Of a stretch of 64,000 bases of DNA, positions 25,549 through 35,229 are shown one piece after another. How positions within the stretch are numbered: position 1 is the stretch's first letter; each line of letters opens with the position of its first letter. The position numbers were made by a program, and so were the translations under genes. Source of the stretch: Mesorhizobium ciceri WSM4083. Its GTDB lineage: Bacteria > Pseudomonadota > Alphaproteobacteria > Rhizobiales > Rhizobiaceae. The notes beneath the pieces were generated by a model. That model saw only the letters and a program-made list of their open reading frames with translations, had not been told where the DNA came from and ran no database searches. Location: the NCBI RefSeq assembly GCF_000519305.1, contig NZ_KI912610.1:404862-468861 (forward strand). The letters are read 5' to 3'.

Positions 25549-26082
25549 ATGACGGATCGAAGCCCAGCCGCCGGAAAACCGATCAGGACCGCGATGTCGG
25601 TCGAGGACGGCATCGACTTCGCCATCATTGAGCTGCTCTTCTTTGCCTATCGCGACTTCACCTCCGATCCGGACCAGATCCTGGCCGATTACGGCTTCGG
25701 CCGGGCCCACCACCGGGTGCTGCATTTCGTCAACCGCAGGCCGGGCCTGACGGTCGCCGAACTGCTCGACGTGCTGAAGATCACCAAGCAGAGCCTGGCC
25801 CGTGTGCTCAAGCAACTGATCGACACCGACCATGTCGTGCAGTTGCAAGGTCCGCGCGACCGCCGCCAGCGCGAACTTTATCCGACAGCCAAAGGCCGTG
25901 CGCTGGCGCTGGCGCTGGCGCGGCCACAGTCGCGCCGCATCCATGCTGCATTGGGGGATTCCGGAGTAACCGAACGGACCTTGGTGGAACGGTTCCTCGA
26001 AGCGATGGTCAATCCGGAACTGAGGGCGCAGATCGACGTTGGGTCCGCAAAAATGTCAGGGAAAAGCCATGGAGAGCACTGA
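25549..26082 (+). CDS. petP: MarR family transcriptional regulator, PetP-like
   Basis: A 177-residue winged-helix regulator. The dimerisation helices come first (IDFAIIELLFFAYRDFTSDP), then the HTH (LTVAELLDVLKITKQSLARV) at about 65-84 and the wing (DRRQRELYPTAKGRAL). A MarR gene overlapping an OmpR-type response-regulator gene matches the petP-petR pair of Rhodobacter, where the pair controls cytochrome bc1 expression. The symbol is given on that arrangement and the overall type and is not certain. It overlaps the next gene by 14 bases. Confidence 0.75.
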   Translation: MTDRSPAAGKPIRTAMSVEDGIDFAIIELLFFAYRDFTSDPDQILADYGFGRAHHRVLHFVNRRPGLTVAELLDVLKITKQSLARVLKQLIDTDHVVQLQGPRDRRQRELYPTAKGRALALALARPQSRRIHAALGDSGVTERTLVERFLEAMVNPELRAQIDVGSAKMSGKSHGEH

Positions 26083-26788
26083 ACGGGTCGATCACGCAGC
26101 CGCGCCGGACGACGACGCGCCGCATCTGCTTGTCGTCGACGACGACACCCGCATCCGCAATCTTCTCAAGCAGTATCTGACCGAAAATGGCTTTCGCGTC
26201 ACCGTCGCCGGCAATGCCGGCGAAGCCAGGCGCAAGCTTGCCGGCCTCGACTTCGACCTTCTGGTGCTGGACGTCATGATGCCCGGCGAGACGGGCGTCG
26301 ACCTGACCAAGTCGCTGCGGGCCGAAAAGAACGTACCGATCCTGATGCTGACGGCGCTATCGGAGACCGACAGCCGCATCTCAGGATTGGAGGCTGGCGC
26401 AGACGACTACTTGCCAAAGCCGTTCGATCCGCGCGAGTTGATCCTGCGCATCAACAACATCCTGCGCCGCGGAGGCCCTGCGACCACGCCCAAGGTCGAG
26501 CAGCTGGTCTTCGGCCCCTACACCTTCCAGATCGCCCGGCGCGAATTGAAGCGCGGCGGCGAGGCGTTGAAGCTGACCGACCGCGAGCAGGAGATCCTGG
26601 CGATCTTCGCCGCGCGGGCGGGCGAGACGATACCCCGCCACGAGCTTGTCGGCGACGATTCGGAAGTCGGCGAGCGCACCATCGACGTCCAGATCAACCG
26701 GCTGCGCCGCAAGATCGAGCGCGATCCGTCCAACCCGGTCTGGCTGCAGACCGTACGCGGTATTGGGTATCGGCTCAGCGTGGAATAG
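26069..26788 (+). CDS. petR: OmpR family response regulator, PetR-like
   Basis: A 239-residue two-domain regulator. The receiver (about 25-145) has acidic VDDDTRIR, the phosphorylated Asp near residue 68 in LLVLDVMMPGETG, TALSE and the KPFDPRELILRI lysine. The OmpR winged helix (about 150-239) has LTDREQEILAIFAARAG and VQINRLRRKIERDP. ATG 26069 is chosen with an AGGGAAAA site. The start lies inside the upstream MarR gene, so the two are coupled. The sensor partner follows 49 bases downstream. Confidence 0.9.
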   Translation: MESTERVDHAAAPDDDAPHLLVVDDDTRIRNLLKQYLTENGFRVTVAGNAGEARRKLAGLDFDLLVLDVMMPGETGVDLTKSLRAEKNVPILMLTALSETDSRISGLEAGADDYLPKPFDPRELILRINNILRRGGPATTPKVEQLVFGPYTFQIARRELKRGGEALKLTDREQEILAIFAARAGETIPRHELVGDDSEVGERTIDVQINRLRRKIERDPSNPVWLQTVRGIGYRLSVE

Positions 26789-26837
26789 AATGCCGCCTGC
26801 GGCCGGCTGAACGGCTGCGGGCAAGCGAAAAGAGCGA

Positions 26838-28253
26838 ATGGCAACCACGGAACTGGAACAGCCGGGCAATGGCGGCTTGAGCGCACGCGCCGCGCGGACG
26901 CTGAAGGCGGTGCCGCGCGCCTGGAACCGCTTCTGGCGCCTTGTCTCGCTCTATATGCCCAAGCGGCTCTATGCCCGCTCGCTGATCATCGTCATCGCGC
27001 CGATGATCCTGCTGCAATCGGTCGTTGCCTTCGTCTTCATGGAACGTCATTGGGCAACCGTGACGCAGCGCCTGTCGCAGGCCACCGTGCGCGACATCGC
27101 CGCCATCATCGACCTGATCGAGACCTATCCGCGCGATGCCGACTACACCAACATCATCCGCATCGCCCAGGACCGCATGCAGCTGAAGGTCGACCTCCTG
27201 CCGCCCGACCCGCTGCCCGCGCCCGGCCCAAAACCGTTTTTCTCGATTTTGGATGATGTTCTCTCGTCGGAGATCACCCGCCAGATCAACCGGCCGTTCT
27301 GGATCGACACGGTCGGCAACTCCAACATCGTCGAGGTGCGCGTGCAGCTCGAGGGCAAGGTGCTGCGCGTCTTCGTGCGCCGCAGCCAGGCCTATGCCTC
27401 CAACACCCACATCTTCCTGATCTGGATGGTCGGCACCTCGCTGGTGCTCCTGATGATCGCCATTCCCTTCCTGCGCAACCAGATCCGGCCGATCCTGATG
27501 CTCGCCGAAGCCGCCGAAAGTTTCGGCAAGGGCCGGCCGATGCCGCGCGACTTCCGGCCGCGCGGCGCCGAGGAGGTTCGCCGCGCCGGCTTTGCCTTCA
27601 TGCAGATGCGCGAGCGCATCGAGCGCCAGATCGAGCAACGCACCGCCATGCTGACCGGCGTCAGCCATGACCTGCGAACCATCCTCACCCGCTTCAAGCT
27701 GCAGTTGGCGCTTTCCGGCGGCAAGGCCGAGACCAAGGCCGCGCTCGACCAGGACATCGACGATATGCAGTCGATGCTCGAAGGCTATCTCGCCTTTGCC
27801 CGTGGCGAGGCTTCGGAAGACGCCGGACGGTTCGATCTCGAGGCCTATTTCGAGAAGCTCGACGAGGAAGCCAGGCTGCGCAAGCGCAAGCTGTCGACGA
27901 CGCTTGCCGGAGAGCCCGATGTGCATGTGCGGCCCAATGCCTTTGCCCGGCTGATGTCCAACGTCATCGGCAACGCCTTCCGCTATGCCAAGACGGTGGA
28001 GGTCAACGCCACCCATGGCCGCGGCTCGCTGCTGGTCACCATCGACGACGATGGTCCGGGCATTCCCGCCGACCGACGCGAAGACGTGTTCAAGCCTTTC
28101 GTGCGGCTCGACGAGGCCCGCAACCTCGATGCCAGCGGCACCGGGCTCGGCCTGTCGATCGCCCGCGACATCGCCCGCTCGCATGGCGGCGACATCACTC
28201 TTGAAGACAGCCCGCTCGGCGGACTGCGCGCCATCATCAAGGTTCCCGCATAA
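26838..28253 (+). CDS. sensor histidine kinase (partner of PetR-like regulator)
   Basis: A 471-residue membrane kinase. Two transmembrane segments (about 48-68 and 192-212) flank a 120-residue periplasmic sensor. A HAMP domain follows, then the H-box GVSHDLRTILTRFK (His near 277), N-box NVIGNAFRYA, G1 DDDGPGIP and G2 GTGLGLSIARDIA. It should phosphorylate the regulator encoded just upstream. The Rhodobacter petPR locus is not known to contain this kinase, so its presence here completes a three-gene system. The signal is unknown. Confidence 0.92.
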   Translation: MATTELEQPGNGGLSARAARTLKAVPRAWNRFWRLVSLYMPKRLYARSLIIVIAPMILLQSVVAFVFMERHWATVTQRLSQATVRDIAAIIDLIETYPRDADYTNIIRIAQDRMQLKVDLLPPDPLPAPGPKPFFSILDDVLSSEITRQINRPFWIDTVGNSNIVEVRVQLEGKVLRVFVRRSQAYASNTHIFLIWMVGTSLVLLMIAIPFLRNQIRPILMLAEAAESFGKGRPMPRDFRPRGAEEVRRAGFAFMQMRERIERQIEQRTAMLTGVSHDLRTILTRFKLQLALSGGKAETKAALDQDIDDMQSMLEGYLAFARGEASEDAGRFDLEAYFEKLDEEARLRKRKLSTTLAGEPDVHVRPNAFARLMSNVIGNAFRYAKTVEVNATHGRGSLLVTIDDDGPGIPADRREDVFKPFVRLDEARNLDASGTGLGLSIARDIARSHGGDITLEDSPLGGLRAIIKVPA

Positions 28254-28256
28254 CCG

Positions 28257-28290
28257 GCACGATTCCGAAAAGTGGAGACTGGCTTCATCC
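28257..28290. repeat. partial copy of the 'CCGAAAAGTGGA' rhizobial repeat
   Basis: ATTCCGAAAAGTGGAGACTGG matches the core of the palindromes at 35858 and 44406 but lacks the right arm. Confidence 0.55.
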
Positions 28291-28473
28291 GCCCGTCATG
28301 AAACCATGATCAAGAGCGCGCATGAAGCGCGCGACCTCAATTGATTCGGTCTTGCCGCCTCCCTTCGACCCCGTACCCGTCCGGGTGCGCTGGAGCGAAG
28401 CGAGAGCAGCAGGCTGGTCGCCGTTCCGGCATCGTCTCAAGGCAACCGTCGACCTTTCCTGCAAAGGGCCGCC

Positions 28474-29496
28474 ATGCGCATATTGATGGTCACCGACGCC
28501 TGGCGCCCGCAAGTCAACGGCGTCGTCCACACGCTGGAGCGGCTCACCGAGACGCTGAAATCCTTCGATGTCGCGGTGGATTTCCTGACGCCGAACATCT
28601 TTCGCACCCTGCCCTTGCCGACCTACCCCGACATCAGGCTGGCGCTGACCACGCCCGGCCATGTCGCGCGCCTGATCGACGCCGGCAAGGCCGACCACAT
28701 CCACATCGTCACCGAAGGACCGCTCGGCATCATGGCGCGGCGCTATTGCCGCAATGCCGACCGTCCGTTCACCACCAGCTATCACACGCGCTTTCCCGAA
28801 TATCTCAGCGCACGGTTGCCGGTGCCGGAAAGCTGGGCCTATCGCTGGCTGCGCGATTTCCACAATTCCGGCCAGGGCACGCTGGTCGCCACCCAGTCGC
28901 TCGCAGACGACCTCTCGGCGCGCGGCTTCACCAAGCTGCGGCCGTGGACGCGCGGCGTCGACACCGACCATTTCCGGCCCGACAAGAAGAAGGACCTCGG
29001 CTTCCCGGGCCCGGTCTTCCTCTGCGTCGGCCGCGTCGCCATCGAAAAGAACCTCTCCGCCTTCCTCGACCTCGACCTGCCGGGCAGCAAGGTGATCGTC
29101 GGCGAAGGCCCCGAGCTTGCCAGGCTCAAGGCGAAATACCCGCAAGCACATTTCCTCGGCCACCGCCCCAATGACGAACTGGCCGAGATCTATGCCTCGG
29201 CCGACGTCTTCGTCTTCCCCAGCCGCACCGACACCTTCGGCAACGTCATCATAGAGGCGCTGGCCAGCGGCACACCGGTCGCCGCCTATCCGGTGACCGG
29301 GCCGATCGACATCGTCGGCGACGGCTTTGGCGGCGCGGTCTCCAACGATCTGCGCGAGGCCTCACTCGCCGCGCTCAACGTCGACCGTGCCGAAGCCCGC
29401 GAACGCGCCATGCGCTACAGCTGGAAGGTCTGTGCGGAAATGTTCATGGATACGGTCGAGGAAGCGCTGGGCACGACGCGCAAGCTGGCGGCCTAA
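28474..29496 (+). CDS. glycosyltransferase family 4 (mannosyltransferase-like)
   Basis: A 340-residue GT-B enzyme. The acceptor-domain start is [20 protein letters not shown], with the HTRFPEYL motif at about 105. The donor domain has [13 protein letters not shown] at about 188, [15 protein letters not shown] and [20 protein letters not shown], whose E-x7-E pair binds the nucleotide sugar. This pattern is that of GDP-mannose-dependent alpha-mannosyltransferases and sulfoquinovosyl/digalactosyl lipid synthases. The product could be a membrane glycolipid. The substrate is not certain. It ends overlapping the convergent CsaA-like gene by 3 bases. Confidence 0.9.
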   Translation: MRILMVTDAWRPQVNGVVHTLERLTETLKSFDVAVDFLTPNIFRTLPLPTYPDIRLALTTPGHVARLIDAGKADHIHIVTEGPLGIMARRYCRNADRPFTTSYHTRFPEYLSARLPVPESWAYRWLRDFHNSGQGTLVATQSLADDLSARGFTKLRPWTRGVDTDHFRPDKKKDLGFPGPVFLCVGRVAIEKNLSAFLDLDLPGSKVIVGEGPELARLKAKYPQAHFLGHRPNDELAEIYASADVFVFPSRTDTFGNVIIEALASGTPVAAYPVTGPIDIVGDGFGGAVSNDLREASLAALNVDRAEARERAMRYSWKVCAEMFMDTVEEALGTTRKLAA

Positions 29497-29852
29497 AACA
29501 GCCGCCCGCCATCCGGCACCTTACGCTCGATCGCGCCGAGCACCACGGCGCCCTCTTCGTCGGGAAAGCCGAGCGTGAGCACTTCCGACATGAATGGACC
29601 GATCTGGCGCGGCGGGAAATTGACCACCGCAAACACCTGCCGGCCGATCAGCGTCTCCGGTGTATAGTATTTGGTGATCTGCGCCGACGATTTCTTGATG
29701 CCGATGCCGGCGCCGAAATCGATCTTCAGCTTGAATGCGGGCTTGCGCGCCTCCGGAAACGGTTCGGCCTCGACGATCGTGCCGGCACGGATGTCGACAC
29801 GATCGAAATCGGCAAAAATGATCTCGGGCTTGCGCTCGCTGTTCGAACTCAT
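29493..29852 (-). CDS. tRNA-binding (CsaA-like) protein
   Basis: A 119-residue OB-fold protein of the tRNA-binding domain family: [20 protein letters not shown] at the start, [20 protein letters not shown] in the middle, and [18 protein letters not shown] at the end. CsaA-type proteins bind tRNA and show export-chaperone activity in Bacillus. ATG 29852 gives the usual length; the frame is open to 30221 without support. It lies 26 bases downstream of the YbjN gene. Confidence 0.85.
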   Translation of the reverse strand: MSSNSERKPEIIFADFDRVDIRAGTIVEAEPFPEARKPAFKLKIDFGAGIGIKKSSAQITKYYTPETLIGRQVFAVVNFPPRQIGPFMSEVLTLGFPDEEGAVVLGAIERKVPDGGRLF

Positions 29853-29878
29853 CTTGGTCTTGTCTGCCTTAGGGGGAC

Positions 29879-30379
29879 TCAGGCGTTGCCGTAGGTCTCG
29901 AACAGCACGCCGGCCAGGGCGTCCTTGGCCGAGGTTCCCGACCAGACGACGAACTGGAACGCCTGGAAATAGCATTCGCAGGCTTCCAGCGCCGACGACA
30001 GCAACACTTCGACCTGCTGGCTCGACGGCTCGACCCCGCCGGCCAGCAGCAGCGACTGGCGGAACATGATCGCGCCCTCCTGCTCCCAGAGGTCGAAATG
30101 GCCAAACAGCATCTGCTCGTTGATCAGCGACAAGAGCCGCATCACTTCCAGCGCGCGGGTCTCCGGCACCTTGATGTCGAAGGCGCAGGCCAGGTGCAGC
30201 GCCTCGAAATCCTCCATCCACGAAAAGGAGACGTGATAGTCGGTCCAGCTTCCGGCAACCGAGATCGAAATCTCGTCGTCGCCGGCCCGCTCAAAGGACC
30301 AGTCGTTGTTGTGGGCCACCTGCTCGATAACATCCACCGGATGGATTTCGCGGGAGAATTCGAGTTCGAGAAGTTCCAT
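29879..30379 (-). CDS. YbjN domain protein
   Basis: A 166-residue protein with the YbjN/T3SS-chaperone-like fold: a start of [20 protein letters not shown], then [20 protein letters not shown], a [19 protein letters not shown] helix and a C-terminal Cys-rich [17 protein letters not shown]. YbjN proteins suppress temperature-sensitive mutants when overproduced and affect stress and motility, but their mechanism is not known. ATG 30379 has a CAGGAAGC site. It probably forms an operon with the CsaA-like gene. Confidence 0.85.
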   Translation of the reverse strand: MELLELEFSREIHPVDVIEQVAHNNDWSFERAGDDEISISVAGSWTDYHVSFSWMEDFEALHLACAFDIKVPETRALEVMRLLSLINEQMLFGHFDLWEQEGAIMFRQSLLLAGGVEPSSQQVEVLLSSALEACECYFQAFQFVVWSGTSAKDALAGVLFETYGNA

Positions 30380-30724
30380 GGAATGCTTCCTGTCGTTCTG
30401 TACGAGCGCCGCCACACGCTCCGCGGGAGGGCACACACAACGAACAATCTTGTCTAGAACTCGGACGGCCAGGACTTTCTTCGCGCAAAAGACTACTTCT
30501 CGACGCAAAGACCCCAGACCGGACCCCACCGCCCGGTCGCATGACCCAGCTCCGAATCATGCAACAAATTCAGTCTATTGATCGGGAGTCGCGTGAACAG
30601 CCCAATTTTTCGCACTGCGTCATTCGCATGTGGAAAGCCGCTGTCACAAAGATTCATGCAATGCCGTTAAGCGATTCACGGCAAAGCGCTTTTCAGGATC
30701 GGGCTATGTGGAAAAGTTTAACGA
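30380..30724. other. intergenic region without a recognisable gene
   Basis: About 345 bases between the ubiK and YbjN genes, both on the minus strand. It should hold the YbjN promoter. Open frames on the plus strand lack ribosome sites and family-like sequence. No repeat is evident. Confidence 0.35.
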
Positions 30725-31027
30725 TTATTTTTTTGTGCGCGGCTTGGCCGCCGTCGCCGGTGTGGCGTCGCCGGCCAGTTCGGCAAGCTTCGCCTCGAGC
30801 GCCTCGATGCGGGCGGCAAGGCGGGTGTTTTCTTCCCGCGCCTTGGCGGCCATCTCGCGCGCGGCTTCGAACTCTTCGCGCTGCACCACGTCCATGGTGT
30901 TGAGAATGCGTTCGGCCTGCCCCTTGAAGGCCGTCTCCACCTCCCGGCGCACGCCCTGGGCGGCGCCGGCGGCGTCGGTCATCAGCTTGGCGAATTCATC
31001 GAGAATGCGGTTCGGTCCGGTCGACAT
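30725..31027 (-). CDS. ubiK: accessory factor UbiK family protein
   Basis: A 100-residue helical protein: MSTGPNRILDEFAKLMTDAA, a central amphipathic helix, and a coiled coil (REENTRLAARIEALEAKLAE) at about 62-85, ending in a Lys-rich tail. This is the UbiK/YqiC (formerly BMFP) type, which trimerises and helps UbiJ in aerobic ubiquinone synthesis in Enterobacteria. Whether it does so in rhizobia is not established. It is divergent from lgt, an arrangement frequent in related genomes. Confidence 0.85.
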   Translation of the reverse strand: MSTGPNRILDEFAKLMTDAAGAAQGVRREVETAFKGQAERILNTMDVVQREEFEAAREMAAKAREENTRLAARIEALEAKLAELAGDATPATAAKPRTKK

Positions 31028-31193
31028 GGCAAATCCTCGCTTGCTTGAATTGAGTTAGTGGCGCTGCGCGTCGAATGCAAGCATGTTGCGCCGCGCTGCG
31101 GCATCAAGTCGAGGGCGCCCACCTTGCCTTGACCCTGCCAAAACCCTGCCGCATGGTCCGCGACCAAATGCGATCGCAACCGAGAGCTCCCCG

Positions 31194-32048
31194 TTGAACG
31201 AATATTTCCTGCTGCCGCTGGCCTCCCTGCCCTTCCCCAACATCAACCCGATCCTCATCCAGATCGGGCCGCTGGCGGTGCACTGGTACGGCGTCGGCTA
31301 TATCGTCGGCATCCTGTTTGCCTGGTGGTATGCCAAGCGGCTCGCCGGCAATGCCAGGCTGTGGCCGAACGGCGTCCTGCCGATGAAGCCGGAGGATCTC
31401 GACGATTTCATCGTCTGGGCGGCCATCGGCGTCGTGCTGGGCGGCCGCACCGGCTATGTCCTGTTCTATGATCTGGCGCGCTACATCGCCCACCCGCTCG
31501 ACATCTTGGCGGTCTGGCAAGGCGGTATGTCGTTCCATGGCGGCCTGCTCGGCGTCATCCTCGCCATGACTCTGTTTTCCATCAAGCGCGGCATCCGCAC
31601 CTGGTCTCTGTTTGACGTCGTGGCGGCCGGCGTGCCGGTCGGCCTTGGCCTGGTGCGCGTCGCCAATTTCATCAATTCCGAGCTTTGGGGGCGGCCAACC
31701 GACGTGCCCTGGGCTTTCGAGTTTCCCAATGGCGGGCCGTTTGCCCGCCATCCGAGCCAGCTCTACGAGGCGCTGCTCGAGGGTGTGGTGCTGTTCCTCG
31801 TGCTGCGCGTCCTCACCCATTCGCGCCTCAAGCTGAAGACGCCGCGCTTCGTCGGCGGCGCCTTCATCTGCGGCTATGGCCTGTCGCGCATCTTCGTCGA
31901 GTTCTTCCGCGAGCCCGACCAGCAGCTCGGCTATCTCCTCGGCACCAACTGGCTGACCATGGGCATGATCCTGTCGTCGCCGATGGTGCTGGCCGGCATC
32001 TGGGCGATGGCGACCGCCAAGCCGGTGACACAGCCGCAGCCGGCATGA
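31194..32048 (+). CDS. lgt: prolipoprotein diacylglyceryl transferase
   Basis: A 284-residue inner-membrane enzyme with about seven transmembrane helices. It transfers diacylglycerol from phosphatidylglycerol to the lipobox Cys, the first step of lipoprotein maturation. The essential signature is present ([16 protein letters not shown] at about 150), with [13 protein letters not shown] carrying the conserved His near 107 and the C-terminal [15 protein letters not shown]. The best start is TTG 31194, which opens [19 protein letters not shown], with GAGAGC upstream. It overlaps the next gene by 4 bases (ATGA). Confidence 0.95.
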   Translation: MNEYFLLPLASLPFPNINPILIQIGPLAVHWYGVGYIVGILFAWWYAKRLAGNARLWPNGVLPMKPEDLDDFIVWAAIGVVLGGRTGYVLFYDLARYIAHPLDILAVWQGGMSFHGGLLGVILAMTLFSIKRGIRTWSLFDVVAAGVPVGLGLVRVANFINSELWGRPTDVPWAFEFPNGGPFARHPSQLYEALLEGVVLFLVLRVLTHSRLKLKTPRFVGGAFICGYGLSRIFVEFFREPDQQLGYLLGTNWLTMGMILSSPMVLAGIWAMATAKPVTQPQPA

Positions 32049-33133
32049 CACGGCTGAAGACCCGCATCGTCGACCTGATCGAGGCCCTGGGGCCGCTTCC
32101 CGTCAACGAGTACATGGCGCTCTGCCTGTTCGACCCGGCGGACGGCTACTACACGACGCGCGAGCCTTTTGGTGCGGGCGGCGACTTCATCACCGCGCCG
32201 GAGATCAGCCAGATGTTCGGCGAACTGGTCGCCGTGTGGCTTTATCAAGCCTGGCTGGCGAGCGGCCGGCCGCGGTCGGCCACCATCGCTGAGATCGGAC
32301 CCGGCCGCGGCACGCTGATGAAGGACATGCTGCGCACGCTGTCGCGGCTCGATCCTGACCTGGCCAACGGCGCCACCTTCGCCATGATCGAGACCAGCCC
32401 GCGCCTGACCGAGGTGCAAAAAAAGACGCTTGGCGTCACACCTTTCGCGGTTGGCTGGCATGAAACCATCGAGACCTTGCCGCAACAATCGCTGTTCATC
32501 GTCGGCAACGAACTGTTCGACGCCGTGCCCATCCGCCAGTTCATCCGCGCCGGCGCCGGCTGGCGCGAGCGCATGGTCGGCCTCGACGAGACCAACGACC
32601 TTTGCTTCTTCGCCGGCGCCGGCGCGGTCGACCCGACGCTGCTGCCCGCCGATGCCGCTGACGCGCCCCAAGGTTCGATCGCCGAAGTGGCGCCAGCCCG
32701 CACCGCGCTCATGGCAACAATCGCCGAGCGCATATTCAGGCATGGTGGCGCCGGCCTGTTTCTCGACTACGGCCATCTCCAGTCGGGTGTCGGGGACACG
32801 CTGCAGGCCTTGCGCAGCCACGATCACGAAGATGTGCTGGCCAATCCCGGTGAGGCCGACCTCACCTCTCACGTCGATTTCGCCGCCCTTGCCGCGATCG
32901 TGCGTGCACATGGCCTCGAAGCCCATCTGACGACACAGGGCGACTTCCTGCTCGGCATGGGCATCCTCGAGCGCGCCGGCCGGCTTGGCGCCGATGCCGG
33001 CCAGGCGGCGCGCGAAAAGATCGCCGGCGACGTCGAGCGCCTCGCAGGGCCGCAAGCCATGGGCGAGCTGTTCAAGGTGCTTGCGGTACTGCCTCGCGGC
33101 GTGGCGGTTCGGCCCTTCGCCGGGGCGGATTGA
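32045..33133 (+). CDS. class I SAM-dependent methyltransferase, NDUFAF7 type
   Basis: A 362-residue protein of the SAM-dependent methyltransferase MidA/NDUFAF7 family (old DUF185). The N-terminus has [20 protein letters not shown] and [19 protein letters not shown]. The SAM site is [16 protein letters not shown] at about 82-97, and [13 protein letters not shown] at about 160 is the family's catalytic-side motif. The mitochondrial homologue dimethylates an arginine of complex I. The bacterial substrate may also be NuoC/D, by inference. It is translationally coupled to lgt and followed closely by pgeF. Confidence 0.9.
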   Translation: MTRLKTRIVDLIEALGPLPVNEYMALCLFDPADGYYTTREPFGAGGDFITAPEISQMFGELVAVWLYQAWLASGRPRSATIAEIGPGRGTLMKDMLRTLSRLDPDLANGATFAMIETSPRLTEVQKKTLGVTPFAVGWHETIETLPQQSLFIVGNELFDAVPIRQFIRAGAGWRERMVGLDETNDLCFFAGAGAVDPTLLPADAADAPQGSIAEVAPARTALMATIAERIFRHGGAGLFLDYGHLQSGVGDTLQALRSHDHEDVLANPGEADLTSHVDFAALAAIVRAHGLEAHLTTQGDFLLGMGILERAGRLGADAGQAAREKIAGDVERLAGPQAMGELFKVLAVLPRGVAVRPFAGAD

Positions 33134-33240
33134 CTTTTTACCGCCGCCCCTCCCAATCTCCCGTCCGCGCTTTGCGGCGCCTGTTCTCGACCAAGCACCT
33201 TCTTCTTGACGAAACCGCCCACACGGACAACAACGCCCGC

Positions 33241-34035
33241 ATGCTGAATCAGACCAAACCGGATCCCGTTCGGTCGCCGCTGCTGGACAAGGCGCAGGCA
33301 CAAGGCATCCGCCACGGCTATTTCACCCGCATCGGCGGTGTCTCCAGCGGCATCTACCAGGGCCTCAACATCGGCACCGGATCGAATGACGACCAGGCGC
33401 TGGTCGCCGAGAACCGCGGCCGCGTCGCCGCCTGGATGGGCGTGCCGGCGAGCCATCTGTTGACCGCCTGGCAGGTCCATTCGCCCGACGTCATCATCGT
33501 CAGCGAACCCTTTGCCGGCGAGCGACCCAAGGCAGACGCCATCGTCACCGACCGGCCGGGCATCGCCATCGGCGCCTCGACCGCCGATTGCGGCCCCGTG
33601 CTGTTCGCGGATGCTGAGGCGCGCATCATCGGCGCCGCGCATGCCGGCTGGAAAGGCGCGTTCACCGGCGTGCTCGAAAACACCATCCTGGCGATGGAAA
33701 GCCTCGGGGCCCGGCGCCAAAACATCGTCGCCGTGCTAGGCCCCTCCATCGGCCCGCAAAGCTACGAGGTCGGCCCGGAATTCGTCGCCCGCTTTGTCGA
33801 AGCCGACGCCGAAAACATCGTCTATTTCGCACCGTCCGCCAATGCCGGCCATGCCATGTTCGACCTCAACCGCTACACGGTTGACCGGCTGGCCAAGGCC
33901 GGCGTGACGGCTGAGGGGCTCGACCGCTGCACTTACGCCGAGGAAGGCCTGTTCTACTCCTACCGGCGCACCACGCATCGCAAGGAGCCCGATTACGGCC
34001 GGCAGGTTTCGGCAATTGTCTTGGAGAGGGAATAA
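33241..34035 (+). CDS. pgeF: peptidoglycan editing factor PgeF / purine nucleoside phosphorylase YfiH
   Basis: A 264-residue protein of the multicopper-oxidase-like YfiH family (also called polyphenol oxidase or laccase domain). Motifs are HGYFTRIGGVSSGIYQGLN at the start, LTAWQVHSPDV, STADCGPVLFAD and IGAAHAGWKGAFTGVL; the His, Cys and His of these bind zinc. Members remove L-Ser-containing muropeptides and show nucleoside phosphorylase activity. ATG 33241 fits the family length. A TTG at 33130 inside the upstream stop would add 37 unlikely residues. Its stop overlaps the next start. Confidence 0.92.
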   Translation: MLNQTKPDPVRSPLLDKAQAQGIRHGYFTRIGGVSSGIYQGLNIGTGSNDDQALVAENRGRVAAWMGVPASHLLTAWQVHSPDVIIVSEPFAGERPKADAIVTDRPGIAIGASTADCGPVLFADAEARIIGAAHAGWKGAFTGVLENTILAMESLGARRQNIVAVLGPSIGPQSYEVGPEFVARFVEADAENIVYFAPSANAGHAMFDLNRYTVDRLAKAGVTAEGLDRCTYAEEGLFYSYRRTTHRKEPDYGRQVSAIVLERE

Positions 34036-35186
34036 TGGCGCTGCATTTTGAACGATCTGAATTTGACGCGCGGCGTGACCGGCTGATCATCGAGATGGCC
34101 GAAAAGAAGCTCGACGCCATCCTGCTGTTCGCGCAGGAGAGCATGTACTGGCTGACCGGCTACGACACGTTCGGCTTCTGCTTCTTCCAGTGCCTGGTGG
34201 TGAAGGCCGACGGTTCGATGGTGCTCCTGACCCGCTCGGCCGATCTGCGCCAGGCGCGTCAGACCTCGATTATCGACAACATCGTCTTGTGGACGGACCG
34301 TAATGGCGCCAATCCGGCGGTAGACCTGCGCAATCTGCTCAACGAACTCGACCTGCTCGGTGCCCGCATCGGTGTCGAATACGACACCCACGGCCTGACC
34401 GCGTTCAATGGCCGCCGCCTGGACGAGCAGTTGCAGACCTTCGGCCAGATCGCCGATGCGTCCGGCATTGTCGGGCGGCTGCGCCTGTTCAAGAGTCCGG
34501 CCGAGATCGCCAAGGCCGAAAAGGCCGCCAATCTCTCCGACGATGCGCTCGACGCGGCGCTGCCGCTGATCAAGCAAGGCGGCGACGAAGCCCTGATCCT
34601 GGCCGCCATGCAGGGTGCGATCTTTGCCGGCGGCGGCGACTATCCGGCCAACGAATTCATCATCGGCTCCGGCGTCGATGCGCTGCTGTGCCGCTACAAG
34701 GCCGGCCGCCGCAAGCTTACCAAGAACGACCAGCTGACGCTCGAATGGGCCGGCGTCTTCAACCACTACCATGCGCCGATGATGCGCACGGTGCTGACCG
34801 GCAAGGTGTCGAAGCGCCATCAGGAACTGTTCGACGCCGCCCGCGCGGCACTCCTGGCTGTCGAGAAGGCGATGATGCCGGGCAACAGCTTCGGCGACGT
34901 CTTCGATGCGCATGCCCGCACCATGGAGGCGCACGGCCTCACCAAGCACCGGCTGAACGCCTGCGGCTATTCGGTCGGCGCCCGCTTCACCCCGTCCTGG
35001 ATGGACATGCCGATGTTCTACCAGGGCAATCCCGAACCGATCGCGCCCAACATGACGCTGTTCGCCCATATGATCATCATGGACTCCGACACCGAGACGG
35101 CGATGACGCTTGGCCGCACCTACCTGACCACCGAATCCCAGCCCAAGCCGCTGTCCCGCCATGATCTCGACTTGATCGTAAAGTGA
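34035..35186 (+). CDS. M24 (pita-bread) family protein, ectoine-hydrolase/creatinase-like
   Basis: A 383-residue protein with a creatinase N-terminal domain (about 1-135) and an M24 catalytic-fold domain. The five metal ligands of true M24 aminopeptidases are not in their usual contexts: LEWAGVFNHYHAPMMRT replaces the D-x-G...S-D-x-T-R-T pattern, GYSVGARF replaces G-H-G-I-G, and neither C-terminal Glu is apparent. Creatinase and ectoine hydrolase DoeA are known non-metal members with a similar HYHA-x2-M-R-T motif, so a C-N hydrolase is more likely than a peptidase. No ectoine genes are nearby. It starts inside the pgeF stop (TAATG). Confidence 0.82.
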   Translation: MALHFERSEFDARRDRLIIEMAEKKLDAILLFAQESMYWLTGYDTFGFCFFQCLVVKADGSMVLLTRSADLRQARQTSIIDNIVLWTDRNGANPAVDLRNLLNELDLLGARIGVEYDTHGLTAFNGRRLDEQLQTFGQIADASGIVGRLRLFKSPAEIAKAEKAANLSDDALDAALPLIKQGGDEALILAAMQGAIFAGGGDYPANEFIIGSGVDALLCRYKAGRRKLTKNDQLTLEWAGVFNHYHAPMMRTVLTGKVSKRHQELFDAARAALLAVEKAMMPGNSFGDVFDAHARTMEAHGLTKHRLNACGYSVGARFTPSWMDMPMFYQGNPEPIAPNMTLFAHMIIMDSDTETAMTLGRTYLTTESQPKPLSRHDLDLIVK

Positions 35187-35229
35187 ATCCACAATGGGAG
35201 GCGTTCTTCGCCAAGGAGTTAGAAGGCAA

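Noticed and set aside
30541-31058. Plus-strand frames near ubiK
   Set aside because: They are antisense to ubiK or lie in a gap without ribosome sites.
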